Source: Streptacidiphilus carbonis
GTDB taxonomy: Bacteria; Actinomycetota; Actinomycetes; Streptomycetales; Streptomycetaceae
Direction: 5' to 3'
NCBI RefSeq assembly: GCF_000787775.1
Contig: NZ_BBPM01000031.1
Span: 18,736-82,735 of the forward strand
Length of the DNA stretch: 64,000 nucleotides
Each line of letters begins with the position of its first letter. Positions within the stretch are counted from its first letter, which is position 1. Positions 55,918 through 63,837 of this stretch are shown piece by piece. A model generated the notes under the pieces. It had not been told where the DNA came from. It made no database searches and saw nothing but the letters and a program-made list of their open reading frames with translations. Position numbers and translations under genes: made by a program.

Positions 55918-56399
55918 GCGTTCTTCCCCTCCAGCCGGCGGCACAGCTTCGCGGCCGCTCGAATCACATCTGCGTCTTGAATGGCGTCCCCAGGTCCTTC
56001 AACGGTGCGCAGCACCGGCAGGTACGGCACCAGGGCGATCCCGGCAAGGCGTGCGCTCAGCGCCCGCAGCCGGTAGCGCGCCGCCGGGGCCGGCGCGGCC
56101 GGGACGTCAGCCACCAGCACCAGCCAGGGCTTCGGTACATGGGCTGGCCACTGCCTGAGCAGGTTCTCGATCAGCACCGTCGCGTAGACGGTGCTCGGGG
56201 CAACCAGCACGGGCTGCGCTCCGAACGGCACCGGCTCCCCCGGGTGCAGGACCCTCGCCCGGCCGCCTGCACCGTCGACGCCGTCCAGCATCAGTGCCAC
56301 GGTGGCTACCGCGATGTCGTGCCCGTGAACTGGCGTCAGCGCGTACTTCAACGCAGCCAGTGGTTGGTAGATAGGCGCTACAGCCTGATTCGTCGTCAT
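55914..56399 (-). CDS. Hypothetical protein heading the T4SS operon (161 aa)
   Basis: A mixed alpha/beta protein with hydrophobic strands (HDIAVATVALMLDG; AQPVLVAPSTVYATVLIENLLRQ; PWLVLVADVPAAP) and an Arg-rich C-terminal half. This has the look of a small P-loop-like or Rossmann fold, but no Walker motif is present. It is the first gene of the transcript that continues through the SCO6880-type, VirB4-like and coupling-protein genes. Gene order suggests an assembly or regulatory factor for secretion. Confidence 0.62.
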   Translation of the reverse strand: MTTNQAVAPIYQPLAALKYALTPVHGHDIAVATVALMLDGVDGAGGRARVLHPGEPVPFGAQPVLVAPSTVYATVLIENLLRQWPAHVPKPWLVLVADVPAAPAPAARYRLRALSARLAGIALVPYLPVLRTVEGPGDAIQDADVIRAAAKLCRRLEGKNA

Positions 56400-56670
56400 A
56401 TCGCCGCGCCCCCGTGCGTGTGCTGTTTGAAACGTCTTTGGCTCCCTGGGACTACAGAGACTAACGTGACGGGACGACAGTGGAAGCTGGCATTTGTTTC
56501 GCTGGCCAGGGACTCCTCCCGAAACGACACGGGAACGGGAGCCATTCTGGGGGCCGGAAACGTGGGCGAATGCCCACGAACTGACGTTCCGACAGCCGTA
56601 TCGTCCCGGCCGACGGCAGGGACGCTGCACTCGAACGGGTTGCGGCCATACGTGGCCGATCGGGGGATAG

Positions 56671-57708
56671 ATGTCGAAGATTCTGGCGGGCGCAGGGGCC
56701 GCTCTACTCGCTCTGATCGGGCTGCTGGTGCTCGCACTGGTGAGCGTGATCTCCAGTCAGCAGACGGCTACCGCCTCCGCCACCGCAGCACTGACCGGCG
56801 TACCGGACGCCTTCGTCCCGTGGATCACCCGGGCCTCCCAGCAGTGCCCCCACCCTGCTCTGAGCACGGCTCTGCTCGCAGCCCAGCTCAACCAGGAGAG
56901 CGGCTTCAACGTCCGCGCACTGAGCCCGGTGGGCGCCGAGGGCCCCGCCCAGTTCATGCCTGGCACCTGGGCGACCTGGGGCCGCGACGACGACGGCAAC
57001 GGCAGCGCCTCCCCCTACGACATCGGCGACGCGGTCATGGCCCAGGGCCGCTTCATGTGCAGCCTGATCGGGCAGGCCATGTCCTCCGGCATCCCCGGCG
57101 ACGTCCAGGCGCTGGCTCTGGCCGGCTACAACGCCGGGTGGGCTGCTGTTCAAAACGCTCACGGCATCCCCCCGTACAAGGAGACGCAGGACTACGTCAC
57201 AACCATCCTGGCCTCGATGGCGAAGTTCCAGGGCGGAGCCATCCTGGCCTCGTCGGTCACCGGCAGCGGCACCGGGCCCGACGCCGTGCGCAGGGCCATG
57301 ACCCAGCTCGGCGTCGCGTACTCCTACGGCGGCGGCTCCCCGAACGGTCCCACCACCGGGTCCTGCGACGGCGACGGCGGCAGCGTGAACGGCAGGTGCG
57401 TGGCCAGCACCACCGTCGGCTGGGACTGCTCCAGCCTCGCCCAGTACGCGTACTGGCCCACCCGGCAGCTGCCGCGCACCGCCGCCGCCCAGTACTCCGC
57501 CACCGCCAACCACCCCGTCGCCCAGGCGGACCTGCGCCCCGGAGACCTACTCTTCTGGAGCCACGGCGGCGACACCGGCATCTACCACGTGGCCATCTAC
57601 GCCGGCAGTGGCCAGATGGTCGAGGCGCCGCACACGAATGACGTGGTGAAGATCGCTCCGATCGGATTTATGCCTGCCTCGGACTACTACGGGGCGACCC
57701 GCCCGTAG
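56671..57708 (+). CDS. Cell-wall hydrolase: lytic transglycosylase plus NlpC/P60
   Basis: An N-terminal membrane anchor (AGAGAALLALIGLLVLALVSVIS) is followed by an SLT-type transglycosylase domain with catalytic Glu in LNQESGFN (E76), the GPAQFMPGTW strand and GYNAG. Then comes an NlpC/P60 peptidase with C253 (GWDCSSL), H306 (IYHVAIYAG) and probably H321. Together these cut both glycan and peptide bonds to open the wall for the conjugation channel (VirB1-like role). It is divergent from the T4SS operon with 271 bp between, and a terminator follows. Confidence 0.93.
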   Translation: MSKILAGAGAALLALIGLLVLALVSVISSQQTATASATAALTGVPDAFVPWITRASQQCPHPALSTALLAAQLNQESGFNVRALSPVGAEGPAQFMPGTWATWGRDDDGNGSASPYDIGDAVMAQGRFMCSLIGQAMSSGIPGDVQALALAGYNAGWAAVQNAHGIPPYKETQDYVTTILASMAKFQGGAILASSVTGSGTGPDAVRRAMTQLGVAYSYGGGSPNGPTTGSCDGDGGSVNGRCVASTTVGWDCSSLAQYAYWPTRQLPRTAAAQYSATANHPVAQADLRPGDLLFWSHGGDTGIYHVAIYAGSGQMVEAPHTNDVVKIAPIGFMPASDYYGATRP

Positions 57709-57756
57709 GGCTCGACGCAGCTCCCGCAGGGCATGCGAGCCGGAGCAGAACGCAGA

Positions 57757-57789
57757 TGCGCCGCAGACCGGAAGTCGGTCTGCGGCGCA
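57757..57789. terminator. Hairpin, 14-bp perfect stem
   Basis: TGCGCCGCAGACCG pairs with CGGTCTGCGGCGCA across a 5-base loop. It lies between the convergent wall hydrolase and the transfer gene ending at 57,808. Confidence 0.88.
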
Positions 57790-57807
57790 CCTGCATCGGA
57801 CGGCGCC

Positions 57808-58968
57808 CTACCGGCCCTTGCCGCTCTTCGCCGCGGTCTTCGGCGCGGCCTCCCGGTGTGCGGCCACCCCCGCAGTAGCCGGGGCCGCACCCTTCGCGGC
57901 CGCCTTAGTAGGGCCCACGCTCGGCGACGTCGACCGGGCCGCCGCGGTGTTCACCTTCGCCCGCGATTCCCCCTGTTCCACCGCAGCACCGAGCGGCTTA
58001 CGCAGCGCATTGGTGGTGGCCTGGACCAGCCGCGGGCGCATCGTCGGCTGCGGCCCCGGCTTCCAGGAGAGGTCACTCGACAAGCGGGCCAGGTGGGGCT
58101 CCACCGACTGCCCCTTGCTCTCCATGTCGGCCATCCGCGCCGCAAGCAGCGGCCACTGCCGCGCCGTCACCAACAGGTCCGCCTCCGAGTCCAAGCCGGG
58201 CATGGCCTTACGCACCATGCCGATGTACCGCTCGTTCTCCGACTTCGAGATCGCCAGCTGCTGGAGCGCCCGAGCCCGATTGCCCAGATCCAGATCCTTG
58301 GGAACGTCCAGCCCGGTCGTCATCGGCCCGTACGACACCTTCGCGTCGTGGCTCGTGGTCGGCACCGTCGCTGCTTCGAGCACCTTGGCGACGGCCTTAT
58401 CGACGCCCACGCCCTCCTCATGGGCGGACGCCAGAATCGCCCTCACGTTGACGCCGCGCTCGTGCAGCTGCGCCATCGTCGCAGCCATCTCCGGCCACGC
58501 CGGGGACGACAGGATCGCCTCCCGCACTGGCCCCGCCGGCAGCGTCTCGCGCAATGCCCTGGCCCACTCGTCCGTACCCTCGCGCGCCACCCGCTCCGCG
58601 TTCGCCGCCACCTGGTCGCGCACCGTCACGGCAATCTCGCCGACGCGCGGGAGCAACTCCTCCAGCTTGACCCCGGCGGCCTTGAGCGCCATCAGCTGCT
58701 GCGCGAGCTGGGGCCAGTCCGCACCCTCCAGCAACGCCGTGCTGATGTCCGGCGGCAGGAACTTCTTCACCTCCTCCGAGGCCTGAGCCGCCGACTCCTC
58801 GGCATCGGGAAGTTCCTCCTCCTTCCCGGCCCGGTTCTGCTGCTGGCGACGGACAGCGTCCGCAATGGCCATGACCAGACGGAACGACATCACAGAGGTC
58901 TGCACCGCCTCGGCGGCGGCCTCCGCGAACGCCTCCCCGGCCCGATCCTCTGGCACCGGTGTTGCCAT
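57808..58968 (-). CDS. Transfer-associated helical protein (386 aa)
   Basis: The helical protein shows three imperfect repeats of a roughly 75-residue unit built around W-P-x-L/M-A-x-x (ADWPQLAQQLMALKAAGVKLEELLPRVGEIA; PAWPEMAATMAQLHERGVNVRAILASAHEEG; RQWPLLAARMADMESKGQSVEPHLARL). A similar unit occurs in the relaxase C-terminus (SAWPALRTRLADIEKTGEDPAEILAAVAS). The Ala/Lys-rich tail is basic. GGGGAGAGAAC precedes the ATG. Function unknown, but the shared repeat points to a partner or paralogue of the relaxase tail. Confidence 0.78.
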   Translation of the reverse strand: MATPVPEDRAGEAFAEAAAEAVQTSVMSFRLVMAIADAVRRQQQNRAGKEEELPDAEESAAQASEEVKKFLPPDISTALLEGADWPQLAQQLMALKAAGVKLEELLPRVGEIAVTVRDQVAANAERVAREGTDEWARALRETLPAGPVREAILSSPAWPEMAATMAQLHERGVNVRAILASAHEEGVGVDKAVAKVLEAATVPTTSHDAKVSYGPMTTGLDVPKDLDLGNRARALQQLAISKSENERYIGMVRKAMPGLDSEADLLVTARQWPLLAARMADMESKGQSVEPHLARLSSDLSWKPGPQPTMRPRLVQATTNALRKPLGAAVEQGESRAKVNTAAARSTSPSVGPTKAAAKGAAPATAGVAAHREAAPKTAAKSGKGR

Positions 58969-58982
58969 GTTCTCTCCCCTCG

Positions 58983-60749
58983 TTACCGGGCCCGCCTGGG
59001 GCCCTTGCGCTGCTCTTCGCCCGGCCGACGTGTCACTCCGGGTGCTGCCGTCTTGCGCGGCGTACCGGTGCGACCGGTGCCGCCCGCGGACGTCGGCGAC
59101 GGGTTCTTGACGGGGGCGGCCACAGACGCATCGCGCTGCCGCTGCCACCCGTACAGCCTCCATGTAAGCACCTCGGCGACCGAGTCCGCTGAGTCCAACT
59201 CCCGGATGGAGGCGACTGCCGCGAGGATCTCGGCCGGGTCCTCCCCCGTCTTCTCGATGTCCGCCAACCGTGTGCGCAGTGCGGGCCACGCCGAGTCCGC
59301 GAGCACGGCAGGGGCATGCCCGGGAACAGCCTCCTGGAGCACGCCCGCCATCAGCCGCTCGCCCGCGACCGACGGCGCCGCACGGCCTCCGGCTGGCCGG
59401 GCTTGGGCGCGCTTCGGGCGGGGCCGGTACGTACGTGCCGCGCTCGCGCCGGCGGTCACCTCGACGGCTTCACGCAGCAGTCGACCGGCCCGGCCAGCAG
59501 CCTCCGCCTGGGCGCGGTGCTCCTGCGCCTGGTGCCAGCGGCGGGCAGCCTCGATCGCGGTCACCAAGGCCAGCAGGAAGCCCAGTGCGGCGACCGTGTC
59601 ACTGCGTCCGGCTGCGGCCGACGATTGGGACAGCAGCTGTGACGACTCCCGGTACAGGGCACGTGCCTGACCCTCCAGCGCACGGTCCCCCGGGGCGCGC
59701 GAGGCGCGCTCGAACTCGTACGCCGTGTCCTTCATCTGACCGCGCACCATGCGCGGCGAGATCACTGCCGCGATGACAATGAGGTCGCCCAGCGCCGCGA
59801 CGTCTCCGGCCCCCTGATGCAATCCGCCCGCGCCCAGAAGGTCGGCGGCCGCGCGCACCCGCTGCTCGGCCTCGCGCCACATCTCCGCCGGCGCAATCGT
59901 GGGCACGGACACCGGGATCGCCCAGCGCTCCCGCACGCGCGGAAGGGACAGGTCCGCGGCGAGCCGGGCGCCAGGAAACCACACCGGAGTCTGTCCGGTG
60001 TCACGGTCGCCGGGCATGGCCACCGAGTACCCGGTGATGTTGCCGTCCGGTGCCACGCGCTGCTTCACCCGCACACCGGCGGCGGTCAGCCTGGCGAAGA
60101 AGTCATCGTCGCTCACGGCGGCGGCCGCGGCCTCGCGCACCGTCCGCTGGAGCGTCTCGCGCACTGGCTCCGGCAGACCGCGCCGGGCCGCTTTCTCCTG
60201 CTCTCCTGTCTTCGGCCACTTCTTCGCCGTCTTGTCGCCGTGGGTCAGTCGCCGCAGTCCGAACTCGACCTCGAACTTCCGCGCGGCCGCGTGCATCTTG
60301 GGGATGTCCTGCCGCAGCCGCGGCTGCCGACCGTCCTGCCGGGCCTGCGTCGCGACGATGTGGATGTGGTCGTCAGCATGCCGGATCGCCACCCATCGGC
60401 AGGCCTGATCGTCTCCGTGCTCGGCGATGCCGGAGGCGTGCATCATCTCGCGGGCGACCCGCGCCCATTCTTCGTCCGTCAAGAGGCGGTCCTCGGGCGC
60501 GTTGCGTACCGCCACGTGGTACACGTGCTTGGCCGGGCGCTTGCCCAGCAGAGCGTGAACCGGGGCGTCCATGATGAGCGCCAGGTCGGCAATCGTCATG
60601 TCCGCCGACCGCGCCGGGTCATCGACGTACGGGTCATCCCACGACGCCACCATGTGCGGGTCGGTGTGCTCGTCACGCTTGCCCGGACCGTACAGGTAGT
60701 CCAGCAGTCCCCAGGTGTCGTCACCCTCCCTGGCCTTCTTCGGCATCAC
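58983..60749 (-). CDS. Relaxase (MobA/VirD2-like)
   Basis: The 588-residue protein has the relaxase metal site HADDHIH (H124, H128, H130) and the N-terminal LLDYLYGPGK segment, in which Tyr (Y18 or Y20) should be the DNA-linking nucleophile. YHVAVRNAPEDRLLTDEEW is the conserved region between. It nicks oriT and pilots the strand into the recipient. The C-terminal 250 residues include hydrophobic helices (VAALGDLIVIAAVISPR and VAALGFLLALVTAIEAA) and one W-P-x-L repeat as in the following gene. It is coupled to mobC by a GTGA overlap. Confidence 0.92.
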   Translation of the reverse strand: MMPKKAREGDDTWGLLDYLYGPGKRDEHTDPHMVASWDDPYVDDPARSADMTIADLALIMDAPVHALLGKRPAKHVYHVAVRNAPEDRLLTDEEWARVAREMMHASGIAEHGDDQACRWVAIRHADDHIHIVATQARQDGRQPRLRQDIPKMHAAARKFEVEFGLRRLTHGDKTAKKWPKTGEQEKAARRGLPEPVRETLQRTVREAAAAAVSDDDFFARLTAAGVRVKQRVAPDGNITGYSVAMPGDRDTGQTPVWFPGARLAADLSLPRVRERWAIPVSVPTIAPAEMWREAEQRVRAAADLLGAGGLHQGAGDVAALGDLIVIAAVISPRMVRGQMKDTAYEFERASRAPGDRALEGQARALYRESSQLLSQSSAAAGRSDTVAALGFLLALVTAIEAARRWHQAQEHRAQAEAAGRAGRLLREAVEVTAGASAARTYRPRPKRAQARPAGGRAAPSVAGERLMAGVLQEAVPGHAPAVLADSAWPALRTRLADIEKTGEDPAEILAAVASIRELDSADSVAEVLTWRLYGWQRQRDASVAAPVKNPSPTSAGGTGRTGTPRKTAAPGVTRRPGEEQRKGPRRAR

Positions 60750-61180
60750 GAGCGCGGCCGCCGCTCGCGCATCACCTGAAGCGTCGCCTCATCCATGCGA
60801 CGGACCGACTGGAGCACCGCCTCCATCGCGGCCAAAAGCTGATCGCCGGTCACCGTCCCATCGGCGTTCAATGCCTTCGCCATCTGGTTGACGTTGTTGC
60901 CGATACGCGAGACCTGGTTGCGCGCCTGGATCAACTCGGCGAGAACGTCACGGGCATCGACCGAGACTGGGACGACCTTCTCCGTCGCAACGTCCAGGGC
61001 AGCGGTGCCAACCCAGGAGGCAAGGGCTTGATTGTCGCGCGCGGCGGCCTCGGTGACGATGGCCAGCTCGGTGCCACTGTAGGACACAAGGAAGCGGTTG
61101 GTGCGACGTCCATCGGCTTCGCGCTCGCGACGGCGCTTCGGTGCCCGGCGCCGGCCATCGGCCGGTGACGAATCTGTCAC
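60746..61180 (-). CDS. MobC-like mobilisation protein
   Basis: The 144-residue protein has a basic N-terminus (RRRAPKRRREREADGRRTNRFLVSYSGTELAIVTEAAARDN), which resembles a ribbon-helix-helix, and the MobC C-terminal signature QARNQVSRIGNNVNQMAKALN. MobC proteins bind oriT and help the relaxase open the DNA. The GTG is preceded by GGGAGG. It is the first gene of the mobilisation pair and lies next to the hairpin-rich candidate oriT. Confidence 0.9.
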   Translation of the reverse strand: MTDSSPADGRRRAPKRRREREADGRRTNRFLVSYSGTELAIVTEAAARDNQALASWVGTAALDVATEKVVPVSVDARDVLAELIQARNQVSRIGNNVNQMAKALNADGTVTGDQLLAAMEAVLQSVRRMDEATLQVMRERRPRS

Positions 61181-61266
61181 AGAAGCCTCCCTTCCAACCA
61201 CCCGGTCCGTCCTCGGACCAATGATCACAGAGCCGCCACCCTACCGGGCGGACGGCGAGTGATCAC

Positions 61267-61362
61267 GCTTACTGATATCAGTAAGCACTAACTCGCTTCC
61301 GGTGGCTAAGGCCGCCGGAAGCGCTCTACGAGATTGGTCGTGCCCTATCGGGTAGGGCACGA
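61267..61362. other. Candidate oriT with three consecutive inverted repeats
   Basis: In the 245-bp gap upstream of mobC are three hairpins in a row: a perfect 20-bp palindrome (GCTTACTGAT / ATCAGTAAGC, 61,267-61,286); CGCTTCCGG...CCGGAAGCG with an inner GGC/GCC (61,294-61,323); and TCGTGCCCTA / TAGGGCACGA with a 5-base loop (61,338-61,362). Clustered inverted repeats next to relaxase and mobC genes are typical of oriT. The nick site cannot be fixed from sequence. The repeats may also terminate or regulate transcription of mobC. Confidence 0.7.
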
Positions 61363-61425
61363 ATACTGCCGCGGCAGGGGTGCGCCATCGCCGCCGCCGG
61401 CTGGCTGAGCCAGTACGATCACGCC

Positions 61426-61755
61426 ATGGCGAGAGCGAACGACATCATGCAGCGGATGAGGCAGGTCCAGGCGGCGCGCGAGAAGGCCTTCGAGCCGCTC
61501 GCGGAGATCCTGGGACAGCGCGCGGAACTCCAGCACCAGCTGGCTGAGCTGGACGCACCGTACGGCGAGGCGTTCGCCGCTGCGGAGGCGGCCGGGTGGA
61601 CGGCGGTGGAGTTGCAGGCCATCGGCGCCGAGCAGCCCGTGAAGCCTGCGAAGGTCCGTACGCGTAACCGGCGGACAGCACCGAAGGGGGCACCAGAGGA
61701 CACTGCGGAGGAGTCGGCGTCCGCGCCGCCGGCGGGAGCCACGACGGCCCCGTAG
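61426..61755 (+). CDS. Small coiled-coil protein beside oriT (109 aa)
   Basis: The first 60 residues are a coiled coil (DIMQRMRQVQAAREKAFEPLAEILGQRAELQHQLAELD), and the last 40 are basic then acidic and disordered. It is transcribed away from mobC, with the candidate oriT between. Many conjugative elements have such a gene at this place, but its function is unknown. The ATG has no strong ribosome site; a second ATG lies seven codons downstream. Confidence 0.62.
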   Translation: MARANDIMQRMRQVQAAREKAFEPLAEILGQRAELQHQLAELDAPYGEAFAAAEAAGWTAVELQAIGAEQPVKPAKVRTRNRRTAPKGAPEDTAEESASAPPAGATTAP

Positions 61756-61813
61756 GAAGCCGCCAGCATGTCGCCACGCCGACCACTGGCAGCAACTCCA
61801 GATCACCAGCGAG

Positions 61814-61854
61814 AACGCGCAGAGAGGGCCCCGCGATGCGGGGCCCTTCGCGTT
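61814..61854 (+). terminator. Hairpin terminator after the coiled-coil gene
   Basis: A 9-bp stem (GGGCCCCGC / GCGGGGCCC) with a GAT loop inside an outer AACGCG / CGCGTT pairing. Confidence 0.7.
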
Positions 61855-61965
61855 GCGGCGGACCTGATCCGCTGGTGGTCAAGAGCCCCTCGCGGTGCAG
61901 TCCGCAGAGTGCAGCAATCCAGTTTTCTGGAACACGCAGCAGCGACCGGCGCTGGAAGCGCCGTA

Positions 61966-61992
61966 GCGGGCCACTGTTCTCCAGTGGCCCGC
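61966..61992 (-). terminator. Hairpin terminator after the Dcm-like gene
   Basis: A perfect 11-bp stem (GCGGGCCACTG / CAGTGGCCCGC) with a 5-base loop, 23 bp past the methyltransferase stop. Confidence 0.75.
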
Positions 61993-62015
61993 CGGGGCTT
62001 CGCCGTAGGGGTGGG

Positions 62016-63677
62016 TCAGGCTGCGGCGAACAGCTCCAGCTGCTCGACCGCCAGGTGGTCGGCGTGCTGCGCGCGCTGGGCTGGAATGCCGATGTCGGTG
62101 GCCTGGTCCGGGTGCGCCGCATCCAGCTGGTAGAGCGTCGCCTGGTAGGTGACCGTCGGCTGGTACCAGTCCTCGCCCTGGACTGCGGCGGAGACGGCGG
62201 CGCCCATGAACGGGCTCACCGGGTCGGCGATCATCTGCGCCACGTTCCGCACTCCCCTGGCTCCCCGGCGCGTGGGGATGTAGGTCCACGGGTAGTTGCG
62301 GCGGAAGCCGACCAGGATGCCGAGTTCGGGCAGGGTGATCGTGGTGGTTCCCTCGCCCTGGGGAACGTCGGCCGGGCGGAACCGGATGCCGTACCAGGTG
62401 GCAGTGACGCACTGGCCGGTGTCGTTGAGGGGGAAGGAGCCGCCGCCCAGCGGGTTGCCGGTCTCGGGGTTCACCCGGCGCTTGCCGCGGGTGTCGGCCC
62501 ACCAGTCCGAGGGGAGCTTGAGCGCGGCCGCGACGGTCACCTTCGGCAGGGCGGGGCGTCCCTGGTAGGGCTCGATTCGACGGTTGAGCTCCGGTGCCCA
62601 GTCGGGCAGTCGGCCGGTGCGCTTGAGGACGTGGGACCACATCGTCCGTGCCGCCTGGTCGCCGTCCACATGGTCCGCGTAGCGGGGCTTCTCGTAGCGG
62701 GTGGCGACCATCCACGCGCGCTCGCGGTGGGTGGCCGCACCGTAGTCGGCGGCGTCTTCGATCTGCCATGAGCACCAGGACCAGCCGAAGCCCTCGACGC
62801 TGACGATCTCGGACTGAATGGCCTCTGCAAGGGCCGGGCTCTGGCGGAGCAGGTTGGCGCTCTGCTCCATGGTGATGGACACCAGCGGGGCACCGTTCTG
62901 GACCAGGCACATGGGCCAGATCAGCATCTCGGCCATGAGCGCGGTGCGCTGGTCGGAGACCGCGCTCGCCGCCCACTCGCGGAAGGCTGCGGGGGTCATG
63001 GTGGGGGGAAGGTGGCCACCGCCGCAGCCCTCGCCCCAGTCGGCGTCGGGGTGGTCTTCCATGCCGTCCAGGACGTCGCCGAAGTAGCTGTGCGGGCCGC
63101 CGTAGAGGCTGCACAGATCGTCCACCTCCAGGAAGCCGAAGGCCTCGCTGGCCTGCCACATGATCGACTGGAGTTCGCTGATCTCAGCCGCGTTCCAGCC
63201 CGAATGCTTGCCCGCCCCGGAGAGGGTCTGGCATGGCGGTGAGCCGTGGAAGCGGCGCACGCCCCGCAGGACCGGGTGGCGCGGGTCCAGGGTGCGGATG
63301 TCCGCCTCGACCACCCAGTGACCGGCGGCCCGGGCGGTGGCTGCGGCGTCCCGGTTGCACTCGATCAGCACCCAGTCGCCGCTGTTGTCCACCAGTGCAC
63401 GCCCCGCCGACATTCCGCCCGGGCCTCCGAAGGCCTCGATCCCGCGTTCGGGACTGCCCGGGGTCCAGGGGCGCGCCCAGTGCGGCGGGTAGGGGTATGC
63501 GACCTCGGTGCAGGTGCGGCAGTCGGCGCACTGCGCGCCGGTGCCGCACACGATGCAGTCGGCGCACGTCCAGCCGTCCCACGCCAGTACCGCCGGCTGG
63601 AAGCCGTTCGCGTAGGGTCGCCCGTCCTGGTCCGTCGCCGCGTCGGTGGTGCCGTCGCGCACAGGGGTACTCACCAT
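62016..63677 (-). CDS. C5-cytosine DNA methyltransferase with N-terminal six-Cys cluster
   Basis: The 553-residue protein carries SAM motif I FGGPGGMSAG (83-92), motif IV GSPPCQ (C149 nucleophile), and a later motif VIII-like AATHRERAWMVA. These place a methyl group on C5 of cytosine in a specific sequence. Before motif I is CADCIVCGTGAQCADCRTC (six Cys, C38-C56), a zinc-cluster-like insertion not usual in Dcm enzymes. No restriction endonuclease gene adjoins, so it may be an orphan protecting the element. The ATG follows AAGGA closely. It has its own promoter. Confidence 0.88.
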   Translation of the reverse strand: MVSTPVRDGTTDAATDQDGRPYANGFQPAVLAWDGWTCADCIVCGTGAQCADCRTCTEVAYPYPPHWARPWTPGSPERGIEAFGGPGGMSAGRALVDNSGDWVLIECNRDAAATARAAGHWVVEADIRTLDPRHPVLRGVRRFHGSPPCQTLSGAGKHSGWNAAEISELQSIMWQASEAFGFLEVDDLCSLYGGPHSYFGDVLDGMEDHPDADWGEGCGGGHLPPTMTPAAFREWAASAVSDQRTALMAEMLIWPMCLVQNGAPLVSITMEQSANLLRQSPALAEAIQSEIVSVEGFGWSWCSWQIEDAADYGAATHRERAWMVATRYEKPRYADHVDGDQAARTMWSHVLKRTGRLPDWAPELNRRIEPYQGRPALPKVTVAAALKLPSDWWADTRGKRRVNPETGNPLGGGSFPLNDTGQCVTATWYGIRFRPADVPQGEGTTTITLPELGILVGFRRNYPWTYIPTRRGARGVRNVAQMIADPVSPFMGAAVSAAVQGEDWYQPTVTYQATLYQLDAAHPDQATDIGIPAQRAQHADHLAVEQLELFAAA

Positions 63678-63759
63678 GACCGTCCTTGATCGTTGGGGTT
63701 CTCGGTGTGGCCCGGGGGCCGGTGTCGGGAGGGGATTCCCGCCCCCTTTCGACATGACC

Positions 63760-63789
63760 AATACTCTCAAGTTTTGGACTGTGAGTCAA
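63760..63789 (-). promoter_or_regulatory. Sigma-70-like promoter of the methyltransferase gene
   Basis: On the minus strand, TTGACT (-35) and AGTATT (-10) are 18 bp apart within an AT-rich patch, an unusually good match to the vegetative consensus for this GC-rich DNA. The start codon is about 80 bp downstream. Confidence 0.6.
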
Positions 63790-63837
63790 CCGCGACGCCC
63801 CATAAATCCGCAGGTCGGAAGGGATTTTGAGGGCGTC

